Assembly (NCBI GenBank): GCA_023268575.1
Contig: JALRCL010000449.1
Span: forward strand, 1 to 8,967
From: Patulibacter sp.
GTDB lineage: Bacteria; Actinomycetota; Thermoleophilia; Solirubrobacterales; Solirubrobacteraceae
DNA: 8,967 nt
Reading direction: 5' to 3'
The translations under genes were made by a program, and so were the position numbers. Each line of letters opens with the position of its first letter. Position 1 is the first letter of the stretch. Below are positions 1 through 6,266 of this stretch, piece by piece. The notes under the pieces are model-generated. The model had not been told where the DNA came from, made no database searches, and saw nothing but the letters and a program-made list of their open reading frames with translations.

Positions 1-966
1 GACGGCCGAGCGGATGCTCGGGTGGGTGAAGCGGACGCGCCGCGGGGCCAGCTCGACGAGTCCCGCGTCCTCGGCCGGGTCGAGGACGCGCAGCCCGCCC
101 AGCGCCGTCCGGATCGCGTCCGCCTCGCCGTCGCCGCTGGCGGCCGCGAGCAGCAGCGCGTCGCGGGCGGCTGCCGGGAGGGCGGCGACGCGCGCGGCGG
201 CCAGGCGCTGCAGGCGCTCGCCCGCCGGCAGCGGGGAGGGCAGCACGTCGTGTCCGCTGCGCTGGTCGGGGGTGAGCTGCGCCGGCGCCTGGACGAGCGC
301 GAGCGGGTTGCCCCCGACGGCGTCGACCAGCGCCTCGGCCACCGTCGCCGCCACGCCCTGCCGGCGGGCCAGCCGCAGCGCGTCGGCGCGGCCGAGGTCG
401 CCCAGCGCGAGGACCTCGACCCCGGTCCAGGGGTCGGCGGGCAGGTCGGCGCGCAGCGAGCGCACGGCCACCACGGCCACCCCGGCGCGCGTCGCGCGGC
501 GGGCGACGAAGCGCAGCACGTCCCGCGACGCCGGGTCCAGCCACTGGACGTCGTCGACGAGCAGCACGAGCGGCGTGGCGGCCGCGGCCGCGCGGAGCAG
601 CGCGAGGACCGCGTGGGACAGCTCGGCGGTCGGAGCCTCGCCCGCGAAGCCGTCGGCCAGGCCGAGCGCTCCGCGCAGGAGCGCCGCCTGGCCGTCGCCG
701 AGCGCGTCGAGGTGCTCCACCAGCGGGTGCAGCAGCTCGGTCAGGCCGGCGAACGCCAGGTCGATCTCGCTCTCGACCCCGACGACCGCCGGTGCCCGCA
801 CGCCCGCGACGTCCAGCGCCGCGAGCAACGCGCTCTTGCCCGTGCCCGAGGGGCCCTCCACGAGGATCGCGCCGCCGCGGCCCGCGCGGGCCGCGGCCAC
901 CAGCGCCGACAGGCGCGAGCGCTCCGCGTCGCGACCGATCAGCTCGATGTCCGCGACGGGTCGCAC
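1..966 (-). CDS. LuxR-type large ATPase regulator (MalT/LAL-like), N-terminal part only
   Basis: The visible 322 residues are the N-terminal AAA/STAND ATPase module of a large transcriptional regulator; the rest, where a LuxR-type HTH would lie, is beyond the left edge. Seen: an N-terminal ELIGRDAE motif (residues 8-15) typical of this family just after the start, Walker A GPSGTGKS at 38-45, the LAFAGLTELLHPL segment at about 70-82, and Walker B LVLLVDDVQWLD at 133-144. These are the standard landmarks of LuxR-family ATPases, which run to roughly 850-950 residues. The start is GTG at 966, with AGGA at 976-979 nine bases upstream; no ATG lies nearby. It follows the permease gene by 47 bp with a strong hairpin between, so it may or may not be co-transcribed. 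Role as regulator is family knowledge; its target is unknown, the adjacent importer being the obvious candidate. The HTH itself is not seen, so a signalling ATPase without one is not excluded. Confidence 0.85.
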   Translation of the reverse strand, partial: MRPVADIELIGRDAERSRLSALVAAARAGRGGAILVEGPSGTGKSALLAALDVAGVRAPAVVGVESEIDLAFAGLTELLHPLVEHLDALGDGQAALLRGALGLADGFAGEAPTAELSHAVLALLRAAAAATPLVLLVDDVQWLDPASRDVLRFVARRATRAGVAVVAVRSLRADLPADPWTGVEVLALGDLGRADALRLARRQGVAATVAEALVDAVGGNPLALVQAPAQLTPDQRSGHDVLPSPLPAGERLQRLAAARVAALPAAARDALLLAAASGDGEADAIRTALGGLRVLDPAEDAGLVELAPRRVRFTHPSIRSAV

Positions 967-987
967 CGGCCCCGATCCTACGGCGCG

Positions 988-1009
988 CGGAGGGGCGCCG
1001 GCCCCTCCG
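988..1009 (-). terminator. Strong GC hairpin after the permease gene; candidate terminator
   Basis: A perfect 9-bp stem (CGGAGGGGC paired with GCCCCTCCG on either strand) encloses a 4-base loop. It begins four bases after the stop codon of the UrtC/LivM-like gene and ends 21 bases before the GTG start of the LuxR-type gene. There is no T-tract on the minus strand, so it is not a classical intrinsic terminator; U-poor hairpins are proposed to act as terminators or attenuators in high-GC actinobacteria. It could instead stabilise the 3' end of the transporter mRNA. Confidence 0.5.
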
Positions 1010-1013
1010 GCGG

Positions 1014-2189
1014 TCAGGTCTCGGGGCCGACGCCGGCCGGCAACCGCTCGCCGGTCGGGCGACGGACCGCGGGCGCGCTCGCCGGCCGCCGGGGGAGGGC
1101 CCGGCGGACCGCGTCGTCGAGCGCGCCGATCAGGCCCCGCGGCGCGACGACCACGACGAGGATCAGCAGCAGGCCCAGCAGCAGCGGCCAGCTGCTCTCC
1201 ATCCCGAGGTCGGAGGAGAGCCACTGCTCGCCCCACTTCACCGCCAACGTGCCGATCAGCGGCCCCAGGACGGTGCCGACGCCGCCGACGGCGACCCAGA
1301 TCAGCGCCTGGGCGCTGAAGCTCACGGCCGCGACCGACGGAGCCATGAAGCCGGCCGTGGCCGCGTAGAGCGCCCCGGCGAGGCCGGCGATCGCGCACGA
1401 GGCCGCGAACCCGTAGGCGCGCATCCGCGCGACCGGGTAGCCGAGCGCGGCCAGGCGAACGGGGTCGTCGCCGAGCGCGCGCCAGCTCCAGCCGACCTGG
1501 GAGCGCCGGAACGCCCAGTAGCCACCGAACGCGAGCGCCACGAACGTCCCGTTGAAGAGGTACGTCGAGGTGGCGCTCCCGCTCCCGGTCAGGGCCTCGG
1601 CGAAGGACGGGATCCCCGACAGGCCGTTGCTGCCGCCGAGGAGCTCGAGGTCGTTGAACCAGATCCCGGCGACGACGCCGATGCCGAGCGTGATGAGCGG
1701 CAGGTAGACCTCGGGCGCCGCGGCGCGGAAGACGACGAGCCCCACGAGCAGCCCGACGGCGCCCGTCAGGAGCGCGGGCAGCAGCAGCGCGAGGACCGGC
1801 ACGCCGGCGATCTGCACGGCGTGCAGCGCGTCGAGGGCCCGGTCGGTGCCGGAGACCGCCGCGCCGGCGCCGTCGTCCAGCAGGACGTTGCCGCCGCCGC
1901 CCCCGCCGACCGACGAGCCGTGGCCGAGGAGGATGAGCCCCCCGGCGTAGCCGCCGAGGGCGAAGAACGCACCGTGGCCGAAGCTGATGAGCTTGCTCTC
2001 GCCCCACAGCAGGTCGAGGCTCAGCGCCAGCAGCGCGAAGGGGAGGAACATCGCCGTGAGCTGGAGCGAGAAGTCGCTCACGAGCGCCGGGACGACGCCG
2101 AGCGCGATCACCAGCGCGACGACGAGCACGAGCAGGCGCGTGCGGCGAGCGGTCGGCGCCGGCGCGAGCCGGGCGAGCAGCGCGCTCAT
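1014..2189 (-). CDS. UrtC/LivM-like ABC importer permease
   Basis: Second inner-membrane permease (391 residues) of a HAAT-family ABC importer. Seen: several hydrophobic membrane segments, starting at about 19-38 and 43-62; the family motif SFGHGAFFALGGYAGG at 69-84; FNDLELLGGSNGLSGIP at 178-194; the EAA-like region around 240-275 (LAALGY, then AGLAGALY); IWVAVGGVGTVLGPLIG at 297-313; and VVAPRGL at 347-353. The wording around GHGAFF and the WVAVGG block resembles urea permease UrtC as well as LivM. Start is ATG at 2189, whose ATGA overlaps the stop of the upstream permease gene; no clear Shine-Dalgarno is visible, fitting translational coupling. Oddity: a low-complexity SSVGGGGGGN loop at 92-101, followed by a region of about 25 residues before the next helix, presumably an extracytoplasmic insertion. 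The Pro/Arg-rich C-terminal tail (362-391) looks disordered. Substrate cannot be read from the permease alone. Confidence 0.93.
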   Translation of the reverse strand: MSALLARLAPAPTARRTRLLVLVVALVIALGVVPALVSDFSLQLTAMFLPFALLALSLDLLWGESKLISFGHGAFFALGGYAGGLILLGHGSSVGGGGGGNVLLDDGAGAAVSGTDRALDALHAVQIAGVPVLALLLPALLTGAVGLLVGLVVFRAAAPEVYLPLITLGIGVVAGIWFNDLELLGGSNGLSGIPSFAEALTGSGSATSTYLFNGTFVALAFGGYWAFRRSQVGWSWRALGDDPVRLAALGYPVARMRAYGFAASCAIAGLAGALYAATAGFMAPSVAAVSFSAQALIWVAVGGVGTVLGPLIGTLAVKWGEQWLSSDLGMESSWPLLLGLLLILVVVVAPRGLIGALDDAVRRALPRRPASAPAVRRPTGERLPAGVGPET

Positions 2190-3040
2190 ACCCGCGCCAC
2201 CGCGATCGAGGAGCGGCGCAGCGCGATGATCACGAGCGCGGCGCACCAGACGACGATGTTCGCGGCCGTGTCGCCCTGCGGCACCGCCACGGCGGCGAAG
2301 CCGATCCCGAGGGCCAGCGACCACAGCAGCGTCTGGCGGACGTTGCCCAGCCCGGCGAGGACGACGACGAGGAACGCGCCGACCATGTACGGCAGCCCCA
2401 TGTCGGGGAACACCGTCCGCAGCGGCGCGACGAGCGCGCCGGCGAGGCCGGCCAGGCCGCAACCCAGCGCGAACGTCCAGCGGTTGACCTGCGCGGGCCG
2501 CAGCGCCAGGCGGCCGGCGGCGGCCGGATCGGCGACGACCGCCCGCATCTGCAGGCCGAAGGTCGTGCGCGTCATGACGAGCCAGACCCCGACCGCCGCC
2601 AGCACGGCGCAGGCGACGAGCACGAGCCGCCACCAGCCGACGTTCGCTCCGAAGCCGATCGCCAGCGACCCGCCGATCGGCAGCGCGACGTAGCGCAGCC
2701 CGTTGCCGAACAGGAGCACGACCGCCTGGCGGATCACCATCGCCAGCCCCCACGTGGCGAGCATCGAGGAGACCGGCTTGTCGTAGAGGAAGCGGATGAG
2801 CACCGCGTCCAACAGGTAGCCGAGCGCCCCGACCCCGACGAACGCGAGCACCACCGCGACCGGGTAGGAGAGCGTCCCGGCGACGAGCGCCACGACGTAG
2901 GAGCCGAGCATGATGAGCTCGCCGTGGGCGAGGTTCACCACGCCCATCACGCCGTAGATGATCGTCAGCCCGAGCGCGCCCAGCAGGTAGACCCCGCTGA
3001 GGCTCAGCCCCTGGGCCAGGACGTTGATGACCGTGTCCAT
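2186..3040 (-). CDS. UrtB/LivH-like ABC importer permease
   Basis: First permease (284 residues) of the importer, an integral inner-membrane protein that should pair with the UrtC/LivM-like partner. Seen: LGALGLTIIYGVMGVVNLAHGE (near residues 20-41), the hallmark N-terminal motif of LivH/UrtB; LYDKPVSSMLATWGLAMVIRQ, where the ATWG wording is typical of this family; TTFGLQMRAV, the EAA-like coupling region; and PDMGLPYMVGAFLVVVLAGLGN near the C terminus, which resembles UrtB closely. Length fits the family (about 285-310). The start ATG is preceded by AAGGG with a 7-base gap and lies 3 bp after the stop of the binding-protein gene; its stop overlaps the next start by 4 bp. This spacing makes the three genes one transcription unit. 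Assignment to the HAAT permease class is secure; urea versus amide versus amino acid is not decided here. Confidence 0.93.
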   Translation of the reverse strand: MDTVINVLAQGLSLSGVYLLGALGLTIIYGVMGVVNLAHGELIMLGSYVVALVAGTLSYPVAVVLAFVGVGALGYLLDAVLIRFLYDKPVSSMLATWGLAMVIRQAVVLLFGNGLRYVALPIGGSLAIGFGANVGWWRLVLVACAVLAAVGVWLVMTRTTFGLQMRAVVADPAAAGRLALRPAQVNRWTFALGCGLAGLAGALVAPLRTVFPDMGLPYMVGAFLVVVLAGLGNVRQTLLWSLALGIGFAAVAVPQGDTAANIVVWCAALVIIALRRSSIAVARV

Positions 3041-3043
3041 CGC

Positions 3044-4309
3044 TCAGCCCTTGAACGGCGTCGGGCACTGCGGGCGCTTGCTCGCCGGGACGACCTCGGC
3101 CGGGTACGGGTCGGCGTCGCGGGGCTGGAACGTCGCGACGATCTCGAACTGGCCGTCGGCGTCGGTCCGCCCGACGTAGGACGGATGGCTCAGGTGGTGG
3201 TTGGCCGCCAGCGTCGCCGGCTGGCCCTCGGGGCTCTCCGCGAACGTCGCGCCGACGAGGGCCTTGCGCAGCGCGTCGGTCGACGTGTCGCCGCCGGATC
3301 GCCGGACCGCCTCGGCGAAGAGGTGGACCGCGTTGTAGTTGCCCACCAGCGGCATGTGCGTCACGGCCTTCGCGCCGAAGCGCTTGCGGAACGCGGCGAC
3401 GAACGCCTCGTTGGCCGGGTTGTCGAGCGACTGGAAGTACGTCGCGGTCTGGTAGTGCCCGACCGCGTCGGCGGGCGACATCGCCGCGACCTCGACCTCG
3501 GTCGTGACGGTGGCGGCGATCGGCAGGCTCTTCGCGGTCAGGCCCGCGGCGCGGTACTGCTTGTAGAACGCCGGCGTGGAGTCGCCGACGAGGTTCGAGA
3601 GCACGACGTCGGGCTTCTTGGCCTTGATGTCCGAGATGACCGAGCCGAACTCCGTCGTGCCGAGCTGGAAGTAGCGGTCGGCGACGACCTTCCCGCCGGT
3701 CGCCGGGGCGATCTTCTTCACGATCGCGCTGACGGTCTGCGGGTAGACGTAGTCGGATCCGACGACGTAGATCGACGTCCCGAGGTTCTTCGTGATCCAG
3801 GGGACGTAGTCGAGCAGGAACTGGTTCGGCACCGCGCCCGCGTAGAACGTGTCGGTGTCGCACTCCAGGCCCTCGTAGTAGGTGCCGTAGAAGAGCAGCT
3901 TGCCGGCCTTCTGGAAGGTCGGGATCAGCGCGACCCGGCTGGCCGAGGTGTAGCCGCCGACGACGATCGCGACCTTGTCGCGCTGGAGCAGCTTCTGCGC
4001 CTTCTGCACGGCGACGGTGAAGTCGGAGGCGTAGTCCTCGACGATCGCCTCGAGCTTGCGCCCGCCGATCCCGCCGGCGGCGTTGATCTGCTCGACGGCC
4101 AGCTGCGAGCCCTGGAGCATCGACTTCTCGGTGATCGAGAGTGGTCCGGAGAGGGCGTTGAGGAGGCCGATCTTGATCGGGCCGTCGGCGGCCGAGCCCG
4201 AGCCGGCCTCGTCGTCGCCGCAGGCGGCGAGGAGGAAGCCCCCGAGCCCCAGCGCGGCGGCGCCGGCGCCACTGCGGCGGAGGAAGTCACGTCGTGTCGT
4301 GTCGGTCAT
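3044..4309 (-). CDS. UrtA/AmiC/FmdD-like substrate-binding lipoprotein (Tat signal)
   Basis: Periplasmic-type binding protein (421 residues) expected to be exported and lipid-anchored outside the membrane, feeding substrate to the importer. Seen: twin-arginine motif RRDFLRR at 6-12, a hydrophobic stretch at 14-28, and a lipobox LLAAC with the lipidated Cys at 30, followed by an acidic GDDE linker. The mature domain begins with PIKIGLLNALSGPLSI at 44-59. YYEGLECDTDTFYAGAVPNQ at 144-163, VGSDYVYP at 183-190 and YFQSLDNPANEAF at 291-303 match the UrtA/AmiC/FmdD branch (urea and short-chain amide binding) better than leucine-binding LivJ. The gene sits 69 bp after the fused ATPase and 3 bp before the UrtB-like permease. 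Start ATG at 4309 is chosen because it yields the complete Tat signal; only a weak GAGA precedes it. The exact ligand is inference. Confidence 0.93.
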   Translation of the reverse strand: MTDTTRRDFLRRSGAGAAALGLGGFLLAACGDDEAGSGSAADGPIKIGLLNALSGPLSITEKSMLQGSQLAVEQINAAGGIGGRKLEAIVEDYASDFTVAVQKAQKLLQRDKVAIVVGGYTSASRVALIPTFQKAGKLLFYGTYYEGLECDTDTFYAGAVPNQFLLDYVPWITKNLGTSIYVVGSDYVYPQTVSAIVKKIAPATGGKVVADRYFQLGTTEFGSVISDIKAKKPDVVLSNLVGDSTPAFYKQYRAAGLTAKSLPIAATVTTEVEVAAMSPADAVGHYQTATYFQSLDNPANEAFVAAFRKRFGAKAVTHMPLVGNYNAVHLFAEAVRRSGGDTSTDALRKALVGATFAESPEGQPATLAANHHLSHPSYVGRTDADGQFEIVATFQPRDADPYPAEVVPASKRPQCPTPFKG

Positions 4310-4378
4310 GCGGTGCGTCTCGTCGGGTCGTGGTGGGTGCGGAGCGGTGGGGGACTCGGGGGCGTGAGGCGCGGCGGG

Positions 4379-5848
4379 TCAGAGGCGCTCGTCGTAGGCG
4401 TCGAGCGCCGCCGGGGTGATCGGGCCCGCCCCGGCGGCCTCGCCGGCGCGGAGCGCGACGAAGCGGTCGCAGAGCGGCTCGACGAGCGCGCGGTGCTGGT
4501 CGGCCAGCACGAGCGAGAGCCCGTCGTCGGCGAGTCGTCGCAGGACGGCGACGATCTGCTCGGTGACGATCGGGGAGATGCCCTCGGTCGGCTCGTCGAG
4601 CAGCAGCAGGACCGGCCGCCGCAGACGCGCCGGGGCGATCGCGACCTGCTGCTGCTCGCCGCCGGAGAGGACGCCGGCCGGCCGTTCGAGCAGGCCGGCG
4701 AGGGCGGGGAAGAGGTCGTGGACGTCGAACGTGCGGCCGGGGCCTGCGGGCCCGGTCTGGGCGAGCAGCAGATTGTCGGCGACGGTCAGGTCGCGGAAGA
4801 GCCGACGTCCCTGGGCGACGAGCGCGATGCCGGCCGCCGCGCGGTCCCAGGCCGGCCGGTCGCTGAGGTCCTCGCCGTCCAGTTCGAGCGTCCCGCGGGC
4901 CGGAAGCGACCCCGCCAGGCCCTCGAGCAGGGTCGTCTTGCCGGCGCCGTTGCGCCCGAGGACGCCGAGGGCCTCCCCGGGGGCGAGGTCGAGCTCGATG
5001 TCGCGGACGGCCTCGACGTGGCCGTGGCGCACCGTCAGGCCGCGAACCGCGAGCGCGCCGCGACGCTCCCCGCCTCCGGAGCCCGTCCGCCGGGCGCGTG
5101 GCGCGATCGCTGCCCCGGTGCCGAGGTAGGCCGCACGGACCTCCGGGTCGGCGGCCAGCTCGTCGAAGCTGCCGGTGCGCCGGACGATCCCGTCGCGCAT
5201 GAAGCTCACGCGGTCGGCGACGGCGGCGACGAAGTCCATGTCGTGCTCGACGACGAGGAAGGTGCGCGCGCCGGCCAGCTCGCGGATCGCGGCGGCCAGC
5301 TCGTCGCGCTCGCGACGGGTCATGCCGGCAGCGGGCTCGTCGAGCACGACGACCTCCGGCTGTTGGTCGAGCACCATCTGCAGCTCCAGCCGCTGGCGCT
5401 GACCGTGGCTCAGCGTCTCGACGGGACGGTCGCGCGGCAGGTCGCCGATCAGCGACGGGGACCCGCCGGTGGCGTCGTCCGCCGGTCGGGCGCCGCTCCG
5501 CCGGGAGGTGCCGCGCCGGGCGGCCACCGCGAGGTGCTGGTCGACGGTCAGCCGCGGGAAGACGCGCGGCACCTGGAACTTGCGGCCGAGGCCGGCGCGG
5601 GCGCGCCGGGCCGGCGCGCCGCCCAGCGGCCGGTCGCCGAGCCGGATCCCGCCGCCGGCGAGCGGCACGTGCCCGGTGATCGCGTTGGCGAGCGTCGTCT
5701 TGCCGGCGCCGTTGGGGCCGATGAGGACGTGGACCTCGCCTCGGCGGACCTCGAGGTCGGCGCCGCCGAGGATCTCGGTGCCGCCGAGCACGACGCGCAC
5801 GCCGTCGGCGGCCAGGGCGGTGGGTGGAATCGCGTCGAGCGTAGGCAT
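4379..5848 (-). CDS. Fused UrtD-UrtE-like ABC importer ATPase
   Basis: One 489-residue cytoplasmic protein carrying both nucleotide-binding domains that power the importer; these are normally two proteins of about 240-250 residues. Domain 1 (about 11-245): Walker A GPNGAGKT 44-51, GRKFQVPRVF 88-97 with Q-loop Gln92, degenerate signature LSHGQRQRLE 146-155, Walker B VVVLDEPAAGMT 166-177, switch His202 in VVEHDMDFV. RKFQxPxVF, LSHGQ and AGMT are UrtD-like. Linker about 246-263, rich in Arg, Gly and Ala. Domain 2 (about 264-489): Walker A GRNGAGKT 298-305, VAQGRRLFRDLTVADNLLL 344-362, signature LSGGEQQQ 394-401, Walker B LLLLDEPTEGISP 414-426, which are UrtE-like. Oddities in domain 2: AIAPARL where AIARAL is usual, and DQH at the H-loop position. 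Start ATG 5848 has no Shine-Dalgarno; a promoter-like pair just upstream would give a near-leaderless mRNA. First gene of the transporter operon. Confidence 0.92.
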   Translation of the reverse strand: MPTLDAIPPTALAADGVRVVLGGTEILGGADLEVRRGEVHVLIGPNGAGKTTLANAITGHVPLAGGGIRLGDRPLGGAPARRARAGLGRKFQVPRVFPRLTVDQHLAVAARRGTSRRSGARPADDATGGSPSLIGDLPRDRPVETLSHGQRQRLELQMVLDQQPEVVVLDEPAAGMTRRERDELAAAIRELAGARTFLVVEHDMDFVAAVADRVSFMRDGIVRRTGSFDELAADPEVRAAYLGTGAAIAPRARRTGSGGGERRGALAVRGLTVRHGHVEAVRDIELDLAPGEALGVLGRNGAGKTTLLEGLAGSLPARGTLELDGEDLSDRPAWDRAAAGIALVAQGRRLFRDLTVADNLLLAQTGPAGPGRTFDVHDLFPALAGLLERPAGVLSGGEQQQVAIAPARLRRPVLLLLDEPTEGISPIVTEQIVAVLRRLADDGLSLVLADQHRALVEPLCDRFVALRAGEAAGAGPITPAALDAYDERL

Positions 5849-5862
5849 GGGAAGCGGCGCCG

Positions 5863-5892
5863 ACGATAGGTGTGTATGGAGGTGGTTCTCAA
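5863..5892 (-). promoter_or_regulatory. Candidate sigma70-type promoter of the transporter operon
   Basis: On the minus strand TTGAGA (5887-5892) matches the -35 consensus at five of six bases, and TATCGT (5863-5868) matches the -10 at four of six, with an 18-bp spacer. Transcription would begin near 5856, only about eight bases before the ATG at 5848. That fits the absence of a Shine-Dalgarno in front of this gene: a near-leaderless transcript, common in actinobacteria. Motif matches in high-GC DNA are weak evidence; the position relative to the gene is what lends support. Confidence 0.4.
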
Positions 5893-5967
5893 GGGTTCGC
5901 GGGGGAATATGTGATGTGAGTGGTTCCAGACGCGGGCCGGACGCTGTGCGGTTCGATCAGGCGATCG

Positions 5968-5992
5968 TCCAAGGGGCGGAAACGGCCTTGGA
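5968..5992. promoter_or_regulatory. Inverted repeat TCCAAGG-N11-CCTTGGA, candidate operator
   Basis: Perfect 7-bp arms separated by 11 bases, about 120 bp upstream of the ATPase start. Arm centres are 18 bp apart. The CCAAG/CTTGG core is shared with the dyad at 6124-6142. No T-tract follows on either strand, so a protein-binding site is more likely than a terminator. The binding factor is unknown. Confidence 0.35.
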
Positions 5993-6123
5993 TGGTCCTC
6001 CAGATCGCCCTCTGGAACTGGGATTTCGCACGGAAGCCCGGCGTCGTTCGCGGTGCGCTCCTGCGTCGTGCCGTCCCGTGGCGCGCCGCGGCGCGAACGC
6101 GTGGCGGCGTGCGGTCGCCACCG

Positions 6124-6142
6124 CACCAAGCGGTTCTTGGTG
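6124..6142. promoter_or_regulatory. Inverted repeat CACCAAG-N5-CTTGGTG, candidate operator
   Basis: Perfect 7-bp arms around a CGGTT spacer (plus strand), in the least GC-rich part of the gap. The 19-bp size and short spacer are typical of a dimeric repressor or activator site. It lies about 275 bp upstream of the ATPase start, rather far for direct repression of the promoter proposed at 5863-5892, so looping or a second upstream promoter would be needed. Confidence 0.35.
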
Positions 6143-6156
6143 GTTGGGACCGATGT

Positions 6157-6166
6157 CCAATATTGG
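6157..6166. promoter_or_regulatory. Palindrome CCAATATTGG
   Basis: A perfect 10-bp palindrome 14 bp to the right of the CACCAAG dyad, sharing CCAA/TTGG ends with it. An AT-rich centre is unusual in this DNA, which makes a binding site plausible, but a 10-bp palindrome alone is weak evidence. Confidence 0.28.
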
Positions 6167-6184
6167 TGAGGTATAGTTCATCCA

Positions 6185-6202
6185 CTGGGCCCACGTGCCC
6201 AG
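6185..6202 (-). terminator. Hairpin CTGGGC/GCCCAG after the demethylase operon; possible terminator
   Basis: A perfect 6-bp GC stem with a 6-base loop lies 65 bp past the stop codon of the DUF3445 gene in the direction of transcription. No U-tract follows. Placed where the demethylase operon transcript should end, it is a possible but weak terminator. A 5-bp CGGTC/GACCG hairpin at 6241-6253, 13 bases after the stop, is an alternative. Confidence 0.3.
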
Positions 6203-6266
6203 CGGGTGTCGCGGTCGTCGGGTCGTCGGCGCCCCGATGACGGTCGGCGACCGCGCCCGCCCTCGG

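Larger units (their letters stand above)
5849..6266. other. Intergenic regulatory region, about 420 bp, no gene seen
   Basis: This gap lies between the 3' end of the demethylase operon and the 5' end of the transporter operon. It is less GC-rich than its surroundings, especially 6121-6180 at about 52% GC by direct count. Short open frames cross it on both strands but none has recognisable protein motifs or a convincing start. It contains a promoter-like pair near 5863-5892, dyads at 5968-5992, 6124-6142 and 6157-6166, a hairpin at 6185-6202, a small hairpin CGGTC/GACCG at 6241-6253 just after the demethylase stop, and GGTTC repeated at 5884, 5894, 5932, 5950 and 6132 (plus strand). Confidence 0.7.

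Noticed and set aside
22..2693. Long overlapping plus-strand open frames at the left end
   Set aside because: They are antisense to the LuxR-type ATPase and the permease genes, and their Arg/Ala/Pro-rich products show no domain motifs.
1014..3863. A 949-codon minus-strand frame read as one giant protein
   Set aside because: Only its C-terminal part, from the ATG at 2189, is the UrtC/LivM-like permease. The upstream part is out of frame with the binding protein and livH-like genes and is Arg-rich without motifs.
3044..5848. A leucine/branched-chain amino acid (Liv) system
   Set aside because: Possible as a broad class, but the ATPase motifs (RKFQxPxVF, LSHGQ, AGMT) and the binding-protein YEGLEC and YFQSLDNPAN segments fit the urea/short-chain amide branch better. 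I keep the substrate open.
2924..5869. A 981-codon open frame on the plus strand
   Set aside because: It is antisense to the fused ATPase, binding protein and livH-like genes, which have clear family motifs. Its product is Arg/Glu/Gly-rich with no recognisable domain. Long antisense frames are expected in DNA with very high third-position GC.
6144..6177. A plus-strand promoter (TTGGGA ... TATAGT)
   Set aside because: TATAGT is a good -10 match but the spacer to TTGGGA is 22 bp, and no plus-strand gene follows.
5889..6194. Short minus-strand frames in the intergenic gap as possible small genes
   Set aside because: No Shine-Dalgarno, no recognisable motif, mixed codon use, and they overlap each other in different frames. 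The ATPase frame is closed by a stop at 5957, so they are not an N-terminal extension of it.
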